Shown here: positions 30,920-39,022 of the stretch, piece after piece | Position numbering within the stretch: position 1 is the first letter of the stretch | Layout of the letters: each line of letters opens with the position of its first letter | Assembly (NCBI GenBank): GCA_904397865.1 | Contig: CAJFOS010000014.1 | Span: 186,001 to 250,000, forward strand | Origin: Candidatus Allochristensenella caecavium | GTDB lineage: Bacteria > Bacillota > Clostridia > Christensenellales > QAND01 | DNA length: 64,000 nucleotides | Direction of reading: 5' to 3' | Made by a program: the position numbers and the translations under genes | Notes under the pieces: model-generated | Seen by the model: the letters and a program-made list of their open reading frames with translations, nothing else | Database searches by the model: none | What the model was told of the DNA's origin: nothing

Positions 30920-33229
30920 ATGAAACACGCTCTTTCTTCCAAACGGCCCAAAGCCATCTCCATACTGAAAACCACGATTCTTTTCCTGCTCGTTGCCTTG
31001 ATTTGTCTGGGCAGCTTTAGCATATCCACTTTGCTTGGCATGGATGTAGCTGCACGCCTCGACCCTTCCAAAATCTATGGCGCGGACCAAAGCACGCTCG
31101 TTTTTGATGCACAGGGAACAGAAATCGCCAATATCCACGGTCTGGAGAATCGCATCTGGATTCCCCTTTCGCAAGTCCCCAAACAGGTGCAGGAAGCGTT
31201 TATTTCGGCTGAAGATGTACGGTTTTATTCACATAGCGGCGTGGATATCAAGCGCATCTTTGGCGCACTGATTCAAGACATCAAGGCTGGAAGCTTGGAA
31301 CAAGGCGCCTCTACCATTACTCAACAATTAATTAAAAACAGCATGTTACATCGAAAAAAAACATGGTCGCGTAAAATTGAGGAAGCGTTGCTGGCCATCG
31401 AACTGGAGCGCCGGTACTCCAAAGATGAAATACTGGAAATGTATTTGAACTATAACTATTTTGGCGCAGGAGCGTATGGGATTGAGGCGGCTGCGCAAAC
31501 CTATTTTTCAAAATCCGCCAGTGAATTATCCGTTGCTGAAGGCGCGTCATTGGCTGCCATTTTGAAATCTCCTACCAATTACGCACCTCACCTGCATCCG
31601 GAAAACAATGAAAAACGGCGCAATACCATTTTATCCTTGATGCACGATTACGGATATCTGGACGAAAGCGCAATGACTGCCGCTCAGCAGACGCCCCTGG
31701 AATTGCATATGCAGGAGGAAGAAGACACTACCTATGGCTGGTATACCGATGCAGCGCTGGAACAGGCCGCCGATTTATTGCAAATTTCTTATGAAGAGCT
31801 GACGCAGGGAGGGTACCGTATCCATACCGCAATGGACGCCGCCTTGCAGAAAGAATGCGAAGATGCATTTGCCGATGCATCCCTGTTCCCGGCCGATGCG
31901 GCAGATGGCACACAAGCGCAGGCGGCGGCGGTAATGATGGACCCGCAAACCGGACGTGTTCTGGCCTTGATAGGCGGACGTTCCTATACGGCCAAACGCG
32001 GGTTCAACCGCGCGCTGGATATGAAACGGCAACCCGGTTCCACCATCAAGCCACTTTTAGTATATGCGCCTGTATTACAAAACAAAAAGTTTGTGGCGGC
32101 GAGCCTGTTCATCGATGAACCCACTGCATTCGGCGATTATGAACCGCGTAATTCAGGTGATAAATACTATGGTGAGGTCACACTGCGCACTTCAGCTGTT
32201 CGTTCCTTAAATATCCCTACCATCAAAATGCTTGAAGCAGCAGGGATTGAGGAATGTAAAGCATTTGCCCAGTCCATCGGCATTCCATTCAGCCAAGCCG
32301 ACCAAGGACTGTCGCTTGCGCTAGGCGGATTCGACCAGGGTATCTCCCCACTGGAATTATGCCGCGGCTATGCGATGCTGGCGGCGGGCGGCACCGTATG
32401 CGAGCCCAGCATTGTGACTGCCATCTATAATGCCAGCGGCCAGCTTTTATACCAAGCTTCCTCTAATAAAAAACGGGTGATGAGTAAAGAAAACGCCTAC
32501 ATTCTCAACGATATTCTCACTCAGGTTATTACAGAAGGAACGGGCAAAGCGCTTTCTCTATCCAACGTTCCGCTTGCCGGAAAAACGGGGACAAACGCCT
32601 ATGGCGAGACGGGCATTCGCGACGCATGGATGGCCGCATATAATCAGGAGATTGCTGCAGTGGTATGGATGGGGTTTGACGAAACGGATGATGCACACGT
32701 CCTTTCCAGCAATGTGCAAGGCGGCGGAGCGCCCGCCAAAGTCTTACGCAGTATTTTCAGCGCGCATTACAAAGACCGTACGGGGCCATCTTTTGTACAG
32801 CCTGATACGGTTGTGCGCGTCCGTTTACAAAAAACACAGCTGCAACAGGGAATTTTACAAATTGCCGAAGAAAATGATTCAGATGTCGTTGAAGACCTGC
32901 TTCCCATTGAACAACTGCCCACCCAAAACCTTGGCCAGAACGCGCAGTGCGCAGTGTATCACTTCACCATTTTGCAGCAAACCCAGGGCCATCCGCAAAT
33001 CCGGTTCTCTGCCACCAGTTCTGCGGCACAGTACGCCATTATGCGTCAAGGTGAAGACGGGACCGTGCAGCAACTGAGCGTGCTTCCCTATGCCCCTGTC
33101 ATGACCTATACGGATACCGCGGCGCTTCCGGGCATGGGCTATACCTATTGGATTCAACCTGTAGATACCAGCGGACAGGCCAGTGGCCCGGCCAGTCAAA
33201 AGCTGTTCCATTCCGTTCCGGCTGCGTAA
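30920..33229 (+). CDS. Class A penicillin-binding protein with C-terminal FN3-like domain
   Basis: A 769-residue bifunctional peptidoglycan synthase, distinct from the one at 23335. One transmembrane helix leads to the GT51 domain (SAEDVRFYSHSGVDIKRIF, GASTITQQLIKNSM, EMYLNYNYFGAGAYGIEAAAQ). The transpeptidase domain has STIK in PGSTIKPLLVY, SLN and KTGT. The last 90 residues look like a fibronectin type III fold, with TYWIQPVDTSGQASGP. The ATG at 30920 directly precedes the basic/TM N-terminus; its ribosome binding site is weak. A sporulation role (PbpF/PbpG-like) is possible from the neighbours but not shown. Confidence 0.88.
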   Translation: MKHALSSKRPKAISILKTTILFLLVALICLGSFSISTLLGMDVAARLDPSKIYGADQSTLVFDAQGTEIANIHGLENRIWIPLSQVPKQVQEAFISAEDVRFYSHSGVDIKRIFGALIQDIKAGSLEQGASTITQQLIKNSMLHRKKTWSRKIEEALLAIELERRYSKDEILEMYLNYNYFGAGAYGIEAAAQTYFSKSASELSVAEGASLAAILKSPTNYAPHLHPENNEKRRNTILSLMHDYGYLDESAMTAAQQTPLELHMQEEEDTTYGWYTDAALEQAADLLQISYEELTQGGYRIHTAMDAALQKECEDAFADASLFPADAADGTQAQAAAVMMDPQTGRVLALIGGRSYTAKRGFNRALDMKRQPGSTIKPLLVYAPVLQNKKFVAASLFIDEPTAFGDYEPRNSGDKYYGEVTLRTSAVRSLNIPTIKMLEAAGIEECKAFAQSIGIPFSQADQGLSLALGGFDQGISPLELCRGYAMLAAGGTVCEPSIVTAIYNASGQLLYQASSNKKRVMSKENAYILNDILTQVITEGTGKALSLSNVPLAGKTGTNAYGETGIRDAWMAAYNQEIAAVVWMGFDETDDAHVLSSNVQGGGAPAKVLRSIFSAHYKDRTGPSFVQPDTVVRVRLQKTQLQQGILQIAEENDSDVVEDLLPIEQLPTQNLGQNAQCAVYHFTILQQTQGHPQIRFSATSSAAQYAIMRQGEDGTVQQLSVLPYAPVMTYTDTAALPGMGYTYWIQPVDTSGQASGPASQKLFHSVPAA

Positions 33230-33409
33230 AGTCTTCCGCGCTCCAAAACAGCGTTAGCCGACTGCAAGAGGGCTCCTCTTTATCTCCGTCGATTATCCAA
33301 TTGGTTCTATCCGGCAAAAATTTTGATGCGCTCGCTGTCTGCAGGAAAACACTCTTGCCGAAGCAGATGCTGTATTCTGTAAAAATATTCAACAAACAAC
33401 GAAATAAAA

Positions 33410-33441
33410 CAAGAGCCGTGCATTATATCCACGGCTCTTTG
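33410..33441. terminator. Hairpin between the PBP gene and the GNAT gene
   Basis: CAAGAGCCGTG and CACGGCTCTTTG form an 11-bp stem. It overlaps the stop codon of the minus-strand GNAT gene and can end transcription from both sides. The 180 bases before it hold no recognisable gene. Confidence 0.75.
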
Positions 33442-33887
33442 ATTTTCCGTTCCAAATAGTAAAGATTGACACACTGTTCCCCTAGTTCATAAATCGGATG
33501 CGGATAATGGTCAGTAAAAAAATGCGGAACCATTGTGACGAAACGGAATCCGCATCTCTGATAAAAGTAGCAGCCTTGACGCGATGTCCCCACGATGAGC
33601 CGTTCATATCTTGCACCATATTCCTCACACAACCATTGTATCATGTGCCGTGCCAGTCCTCTTTTTTGAAATCGCTCTTCCGTCGCTAGATTTTTCAGTT
33701 CAATCGTTTTCTCATCGATAGGCAAGATTACCGCTTGACAGGCAGGTTCCCCTCGATATTCCAAAACATAAATCCGGGATTGTGACAAATAACGGTCAAT
33801 CATTCCTTCATCCGGGTCAGCCGACAGAAGTAAGTTCAAATGCGTTTTGGGATTTCCTTGCAAAGCATAAATTTTGACGTCTTTCAT
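33423..33887 (-). CDS. GNAT-family N-acetyltransferase
   Basis: A 154-residue acetyl-CoA-dependent acyltransferase fold. Core elements are VLEYRGEPACQAVILPI, ELKNLATEERFQKRGLARHMIQWL (the pyrophosphate-binding QKRGLARH loop) and YFYQRCGFRFV. The substrate is unknown. AAGG precedes the ATG, and the gene begins three bases after the SDR stop codon. It is the last gene of the nifS-thiI-SDR-GNAT series. Confidence 0.82.
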   Translation of the reverse strand: MKDVKIYALQGNPKTHLNLLLSADPDEGMIDRYLSQSRIYVLEYRGEPACQAVILPIDEKTIELKNLATEERFQKRGLARHMIQWLCEEYGARYERLIVGTSRQGCYFYQRCGFRFVTMVPHFFTDHYPHPIYELGEQCVNLYYLERKIKEPWI

Positions 33888-33890
33888 CGT

Positions 33891-34646
33891 TTAACCTTGC
33901 TTTCGTTTCTGAAAACGATACGTAATCGGCAACATCCAAGCAGTAGGAAGCAGCTTTTGAAAAACGTGCGCGCATTTCATCGTAAAGCCGGGGATAATTA
34001 CCCGTTTCCCTTTCCATAGCTTTTTCAATGCGTAGCGTGCAACGTCTTCGCTTGCCAATCCCTTTAAGCTGAAATGTACATGCGCCACCTGGTCAAACTC
34101 CGTGCGCACCGGTCCCGGACACAACGCACTGATATGTACATGGCTTCCCTGTTTACGCAGTTCTTCAAAAATGGCTTCCGTCAAATGCAAAACATATGCT
34201 TTGCTCGCATAATAACTGGACAGCAAGGGTCCCGGCAAAAACGCGGCTGACGATGCTACATTGAGGATGTACCCCGCGTCACGCTCCACCATCTGCGGCA
34301 AAATAGCCTTGGTAAATATATGAACCGCACGCATGTTTACATCCATCATTTTCAGTTCGCGGGACAGGTCCGTCTGCAAAAATGGACCAAAAATACCGAA
34401 ACCGGCGTTGTTAATCAAGACATCTATCCGTTCCTCCGCCAACTGGTCGCACAGCTGTAGGCATGCTGCTTCATCCGAAAGGTCAACCCCGAAAATCCGT
34501 ACATTCGACGGTACTGTACGCGCCAGTTCTTCCATGCGCTCCGTGCGCCGAGCAACCAAAAAAAGGTCGTAACCCTGCTGAGCCAATAAGCGTGCCATAT
34601 CCCGTCCCATACCGGAACTGGCTCCCGTAATCAGTGCCTTTTTCAG
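33891..34646 (-). CDS. Short-chain dehydrogenase/reductase, apparent CTG start
   Basis: A 251-residue classical SDR. The coenzyme motif ITGASSGMG lies upstream of the first ATG in the frame (34610), so an ATG start would delete half the Rossmann motif. The only sensible start is CTG at 34646 (then KKALITGASSG), six bases after GGAGGAG; no ATG, GTG or TTG exists in the right place. Other features: NNAGFGIFGP, catalytic Ser in VASSAAF, and YYASK. It is 14 bp from the thiI stop. The substrate is unknown. Confidence 0.85.
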   Translation of the reverse strand: MKKALITGASSGMGRDMARLLAQQGYDLFLVARRTERMEELARTVPSNVRIFGVDLSDEAACLQLCDQLAEERIDVLINNAGFGIFGPFLQTDLSRELKMMDVNMRAVHIFTKAILPQMVERDAGYILNVASSAAFLPGPLLSSYYASKAYVLHLTEAIFEELRKQGSHVHISALCPGPVRTEFDQVAHVHFSLKGLASEDVARYALKKLWKGKRVIIPGFTMKCAHVFQKLLPTAWMLPITYRFQKRKQG

Positions 34647-34660
34647 CTTTTTCTCCTCCC

Positions 34661-35845
34661 TTATTGATGAGGCTGTATTATCATATGCTCCGTCCGCTCA
34701 AGAGCCTGTTCTATCAGGCGCGGCAAGTCTATTTTGGCCTCTTCCGCCGCTATTTTTTCCAAAATTGGGTGAGTTGCCGGATGTTTGGGCACAAATACCG
34801 TACAGCAATCTTCTCCAGGGCGGATAGATGTTTCAAATGTGCCAATCCTACGCGCCATTTCAATGATTTCCGTCTTGTCCATGCCAATAAGCGGACGGAA
34901 AACCGGCATATCGGCGACGGCATTGGTTGCACGGATTGCGTCTATTGTCTGGCTGGCTACCTGGCCAAGGCTCTCCCCGGTAATCAACGCCTTTGCTCCT
35001 TCTTCTTCTGCCAATCGCTGCGCAATTTGCATCATGCTGCGCCGCATCAGTACGGTCAGATACTCGTGTCGTCCTTTTTCATAGAGCTCTTCCTGCAGTT
35101 CTGTAAAACGTACCAGGTGCAGCCGTATCGGCCCACAATAGCATGCCATTTCCGATGCCAAATCCAACACCTTTTGTTTGGCAGGTTCCCCTGTATACGG
35201 TGGACTCAGAAAATGAACCGCGCTAATCGTCATGCCCCGTTTTGCCATCATCCATCCCGCGACAGGGCTGTCTATCCCGCCGGAAAGCATCAGCATCGCC
35301 TTTCCACTGCTACCCACCGGCATGCCGCCGGCCGCTTGGATGGATTGCGCATATACGTAAGCGCCATCACGCACCTCCACCTGTATCAAATGGTCGGGCC
35401 GATGCACATCCACACGCGTCTGCGGCAGCGCCTGGAGAATCATCCCGCCTATTTCTCTGTTGATTCCATCGCTATTGGGGGAAAAGGTTTTGTCTTCCCT
35501 GCGCGCCTTCACCTTGAATGTGCACTGTGTTTGCCCGTCCCGCTGCATAGCAGCCTGCAATTCCGCAATGGCAGCTTGTCCAATCGCTTCCAGGGTCTTT
35601 TCCACCTTAGCTGCGGGAGAAACACCAACTACGCCGAACGTTTTGATACATCGTTCAATCACAAGAGGCTCGTCCGCTGGCGCAAAACCCGTTACGAATA
35701 CCCGTCCGTGCAGTTCCTGCACCCTGCAATGTAAATCCTGCATGTTTTCCAGCAACCGCTGGCGCAGCAAACGCTTAAAAAAGGGGCGGTTGAGCCCCTT
35801 TAAATGAATTTCCCCATATTTAATCAACAACAACCGTTCCATCAC
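34661..35845 (-). CDS. thiI: tRNA uracil 4-sulfurtransferase ThiI
   Basis: ThiI adenylates U8 of tRNA and inserts sulfur to form 4-thiouridine. The 394-residue product starts LLIKYGEIHLKGLNRPFF, has a THUMP domain, then the PP-loop SGGIDSPVAGWMM, and ends without a rhodanese domain, the short Firmicutes form. The cysteine desulfurase gene immediately upstream is the expected sulfur donor. The start is either GTG at 35845 or ATG at 35842; AGGAGG is 11 bases before the GTG. Confidence 0.94.
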   Translation of the reverse strand: MMERLLLIKYGEIHLKGLNRPFFKRLLRQRLLENMQDLHCRVQELHGRVFVTGFAPADEPLVIERCIKTFGVVGVSPAAKVEKTLEAIGQAAIAELQAAMQRDGQTQCTFKVKARREDKTFSPNSDGINREIGGMILQALPQTRVDVHRPDHLIQVEVRDGAYVYAQSIQAAGGMPVGSSGKAMLMLSGGIDSPVAGWMMAKRGMTISAVHFLSPPYTGEPAKQKVLDLASEMACYCGPIRLHLVRFTELQEELYEKGRHEYLTVLMRRSMMQIAQRLAEEEGAKALITGESLGQVASQTIDAIRATNAVADMPVFRPLIGMDKTEIIEMARRIGTFETSIRPGEDCCTVFVPKHPATHPILEKIAAEEAKIDLPRLIEQALERTEHMIIQPHQ

Positions 35846-36987
35846 CGTTTTGTAAACCTCCTGATTCGCGGCACCAGGCGCTGTACTTCATGCGCTACCT
35901 GTTCCGCCTCTTCTTTGGTATTCATACATGAAAAGCTAAAACGAATCGTCCCCGGAGCAAACTGGGGCGATACGCCCATTGCCTTCAGTATTCGGTTCCC
36001 CCCTCTTTTGTGTGAGGAACATGCGCTGCCCGTACCCACATAAATCTGTTGCTCTTCCAACGCATGGAGTAAGGTTTCTGCCTGTACATTGGCAAAGGAT
36101 ACGCTCAGGATATGCGGCGCGCCATCCGCTCCCCCATTGCGGTGAACGCCCGGTATTTCCTGCAACCCCTCCCAGAGCGTGTCTTTTACTTCCTGCATAC
36201 GGCGTATATAAACATCATGGTTCTGTAAATAACGCTGTAGCGCTATACCCAAACCAATAATCGCCGGGGCATTTTCCGTACCACTGCGCATCCCGTCTTC
36301 CTGTCCGCCGCCTGTGAGCAAGGCCGGTAGCTTGACATGTTTACGTGCCATAAGCACGCCAACTCCTCTCGGCGCGTGAAACTTGTGACCGCTAAAACTA
36401 TACAAATCCACTCCCGAAGGCATAGCGTATTTGGGAAAAGCCTGCACACCATCGCATAAAAACACACATTGCGGTGCAATTCGCTTTGCTATTTGACAAA
36501 GCGTTTCAATATCGTTGACCGCACCTGTTTCATTGTTAACCTGCATCAAGCAGACCATAGTTGTATTGGGACGCATCACACGTTCCAAATCTTCCGGACG
36601 TACACAGCCGTTGGTATCCGTCGCCAGGGAGTCTACTGCGCAGCCTTGCTGCGCCAGCCGATTGGACGTCTCCCAGATGCTGGCGTGTTCTGCCAATCCC
36701 GTCACCAGATGTCCTTTTCCATGCGTGCGCTGCATGACCCCCAGAATAGCCGTCACATTGGATTCCGTACCGCAGGACGTGAAATACACCTCATCCTTTT
36801 GCACATGCAAATCCTTGGCCACCTGCTCGCGTACTCGCTGGATGGAACGTTTTACAGCTACAGATGGCGCGTATAAAGAAGACGGATTGTAGAAATCCTC
36901 TATCATAAAAGTACGCATCGCATCGGCCACTTCTGTAAAAGGCTGGGTCGTTGCGCTGTTATCAAAATAAATCAACGTTCTTTTCAT
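35842..36987 (-). CDS. Cysteine desulfurase (NifS/IscS family)
   Basis: A 381-residue PLP enzyme that takes sulfur from cysteine. It shows YFDNSATTQP, EHASIWE, the PLP-lysine segment FSGHKFHAPRGVG, and the persulfide cysteine loop VGTGSACSSHKRGG. The downstream, overlapping thiI gene suggests that it supplies sulfur for 4-thiouridine, like Bacillus NifZ. A strong promoter lies in the gap to the divergent zinc-ribbon gene. Confidence 0.93.
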   Translation of the reverse strand: MKRTLIYFDNSATTQPFTEVADAMRTFMIEDFYNPSSLYAPSVAVKRSIQRVREQVAKDLHVQKDEVYFTSCGTESNVTAILGVMQRTHGKGHLVTGLAEHASIWETSNRLAQQGCAVDSLATDTNGCVRPEDLERVMRPNTTMVCLMQVNNETGAVNDIETLCQIAKRIAPQCVFLCDGVQAFPKYAMPSGVDLYSFSGHKFHAPRGVGVLMARKHVKLPALLTGGGQEDGMRSGTENAPAIIGLGIALQRYLQNHDVYIRRMQEVKDTLWEGLQEIPGVHRNGGADGAPHILSVSFANVQAETLLHALEEQQIYVGTGSACSSHKRGGNRILKAMGVSPQFAPGTIRFSFSCMNTKEEAEQVAHEVQRLVPRIRRFTKR

Positions 36988-37009
36988 CTCCTGTGTATCT
37001 TACTCGATG

Positions 37010-37038
37010 ATTGTACCATGGGAGGAATGCGAACTCAA
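37010..37038 (-). promoter_or_regulatory. Sigma-A promoter of the desulfurase-thiI operon
   Basis: On the minus strand: TTGAGT, a 17-base spacer, then TACAAT with an extended TGG, about 20 bp before the start at 36987. Confidence 0.78.
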
Positions 37039-37072
37039 CCTGCGGGGCAGGGTTTTCGTCCCGACAATTATC

Positions 37073-37081
37073 TGGTATACT
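37073..37081 (+). promoter_or_regulatory. Extended -10 promoter of the zinc-ribbon gene
   Basis: TGGTATACT is an extended -10 element 33 bp before the start at 37114. The -35 region is poor. It is divergent from the desulfurase promoter. Confidence 0.6.
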
Positions 37082-37113
37082 ATATGCAAATCTCGAAAAA
37101 GGGGTGTGACAGC

Positions 37114-38979
37114 ATGGTTTGTCCCAAATGCGGCACACAATACGATGAAAAATTAAATCGTTGCCCCAACTGCGGGGCTATTTCACATATTCCTACGCCA
37201 CCGCGCTTTGGTTTTTCCAAAAAGCAGAACCCTGTGGAAACATCTGATTCCCAACCGACAACTCCCCCTTCCGATGAGGCGGATACGACAACACAGCAAC
37301 CTGTTGAGCATCACACGGAGCCCGTTGAGCCCAGTGCAGACGCATCGGTGAAAACGGACGTCCCCGACAATCCGCCGGCTGACGTACCGGTGCAGCAGGA
37401 GGAGAAAATTATCCGTTTGGAAGACCAAAAGGACAAGCCTTCCGTCGAATCGTTTGGCGAACAGGAAAATGTCCGTCCATCGCGCAGTGGACGCTTTTCT
37501 TCCGATTATGGTTCTCGCCGGACAAAGCGCGATGCAGCTCAATCCCGCAAAGAATTGGAAGAATCGCGAAAAGCACGGGCAGCCAAACGTGCGGGGCTTC
37601 CTGTTGAACCGGTGTCCGAACTACCCGAAGAGGATACAGATTCGGTAAAGAATGACCTTTCTGAAGAATCAAAACAAACGGAAAAACGAAAAAAAGAAAA
37701 GAACGCTCTTCCAAAAACCACTGTCAAGAAACGCGGATTGGATGACCCGCCTAAACGCCGCTGGTGGTTGATTGCGTCTGTCATCGTTGTAGCAGTTCTA
37801 GCATTGGGCGTAGGGGCCAATGCATTGGTTACATCCAATTATAGCTCCTGGTCCAATATGTTCTATTACGTCTTTGGCATTGGATCTCCGCCGGCTCTGC
37901 AGCCTGTGCAAATTGAAGCGACAACCGGCACCGATGGCCAGGCGGCACATACATTCACCATGTTCGGCCGAAGCCCAGATGTTGTACTGGCCACCTCGCT
38001 GGGGGACCAAAAAATCACCTTTGTCGAAGGCAAAGCAACCGTCACTGTAGCGGATTCATATTTTCTGCCGGCCGATATCACATCGGATGATGAAACCATG
38101 TCTGTACAGTTGGAATTCTATTCCATGGATAAGCAGGAAAATAAAACGCTTTACCCCTGTGACCCATTTGAAATTACAGTACCGCAAGCGGAGGTGAGTG
38201 ATATGTCGCCGGCGGAGGACGCTTCCTCTGTGACGACGGAGACCGCTCCCATCACTATGACTGTGCCGGAGGGGGCCAGCGTATTGATTAATGGACAAGA
38301 CCAATCGGCATCCATCAGTGCAGAACATGTTTTTAGTTATAACATCCCCGTCAACATGGGGGCGAATACCGTGCAAGTTGAGGTGCGTGCTCCTTACAGA
38401 CGTCCTTATAAACGCACTTTGACCATTACACGTAACTTGCCTGCCGTGTCGATGCAGTTCACCACGTCCATCCCCAAACGTACGGAAAAGGATTCCATCA
38501 CTTTTTCCGGCAAGGTGGAACCAAACGCAAAACTGACCTTGAAAAGCGATGGTAAGTTGAATTATACGGCAAAAACCGGAGAATTTACCGTAACGATGCC
38601 GCTCGCTACACAGAAACTGTATAATATTGAATTGCGTGCGACACTCGATGGACGCAGCGAGGGTGTTTTAACCGCCCAAATCGAACGTGCGCCCAGTTTA
38701 GAGGAATATAAAAAAGCAGCCATCAACGTATCCATTGTTCGCCTCTTCTCTAATCCCAACGATTATGTAATGAAAGCGCTTTACTTCACCGGCGGGGAGG
38801 TAACGGCCATTGATGGCAGCAACTACACAGTTAGCTTTGGTACTGACCGTTCCCTGGTTTTTGAATATCATGGAGACCCGGTCAGCGTTGGTTCCAGAGT
38901 TCATATCTATGGGCATATCGGTTCCATCCCCTCTAATGCCCCTGTATCCTGTTATGCATGGTATATGATTAAACAGTAA
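37114..38979 (+). CDS. Zinc-ribbon, single-span membrane protein with extracellular beta domains
   Basis: A 621-residue protein I do not recognise beyond its layout. It starts with a zinc ribbon, MVCPKCGTQYDEKLNRCPNCG, followed by about 180 residues of acidic/basic low-complexity linker, one transmembrane helix (about residues 211-232, IASVIVVAVLALGVGANALV), and about 390 outer residues. The outer part contains Ig-like or PEGA-like stretches (VPEGASVLINGQDQSAS, then GKVEPNAKLTLKSDGK) and a C-terminal OB-like segment. AGGGGTG precedes the ATG at 37114, so the 32-codon extension was rejected. A membrane sensor or scaffold is possible. Confidence 0.7.
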   Translation: MVCPKCGTQYDEKLNRCPNCGAISHIPTPPRFGFSKKQNPVETSDSQPTTPPSDEADTTTQQPVEHHTEPVEPSADASVKTDVPDNPPADVPVQQEEKIIRLEDQKDKPSVESFGEQENVRPSRSGRFSSDYGSRRTKRDAAQSRKELEESRKARAAKRAGLPVEPVSELPEEDTDSVKNDLSEESKQTEKRKKEKNALPKTTVKKRGLDDPPKRRWWLIASVIVVAVLALGVGANALVTSNYSSWSNMFYYVFGIGSPPALQPVQIEATTGTDGQAAHTFTMFGRSPDVVLATSLGDQKITFVEGKATVTVADSYFLPADITSDDETMSVQLEFYSMDKQENKTLYPCDPFEITVPQAEVSDMSPAEDASSVTTETAPITMTVPEGASVLINGQDQSASISAEHVFSYNIPVNMGANTVQVEVRAPYRRPYKRTLTITRNLPAVSMQFTTSIPKRTEKDSITFSGKVEPNAKLTLKSDGKLNYTAKTGEFTVTMPLATQKLYNIELRATLDGRSEGVLTAQIERAPSLEEYKKAAINVSIVRLFSNPNDYVMKALYFTGGEVTAIDGSNYTVSFGTDRSLVFEYHGDPVSVGSRVHIYGHIGSIPSNAPVSCYAWYMIKQ

Positions 38980-38991
38980 CGCGTTAATTAG

Positions 38992-39022
38992 AAAAGGAGA
39001 CTGAACTCATCAGTCTCCTTTT
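38992..39022. terminator. Bidirectional terminator between the zinc-ribbon gene and mutS2
   Basis: AAAAGGAGACTGA and TCAGTCTCCTTTT with a five-base loop. It serves convergent genes ending at 38979 (+) and 39022 (-). Confidence 0.88.
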
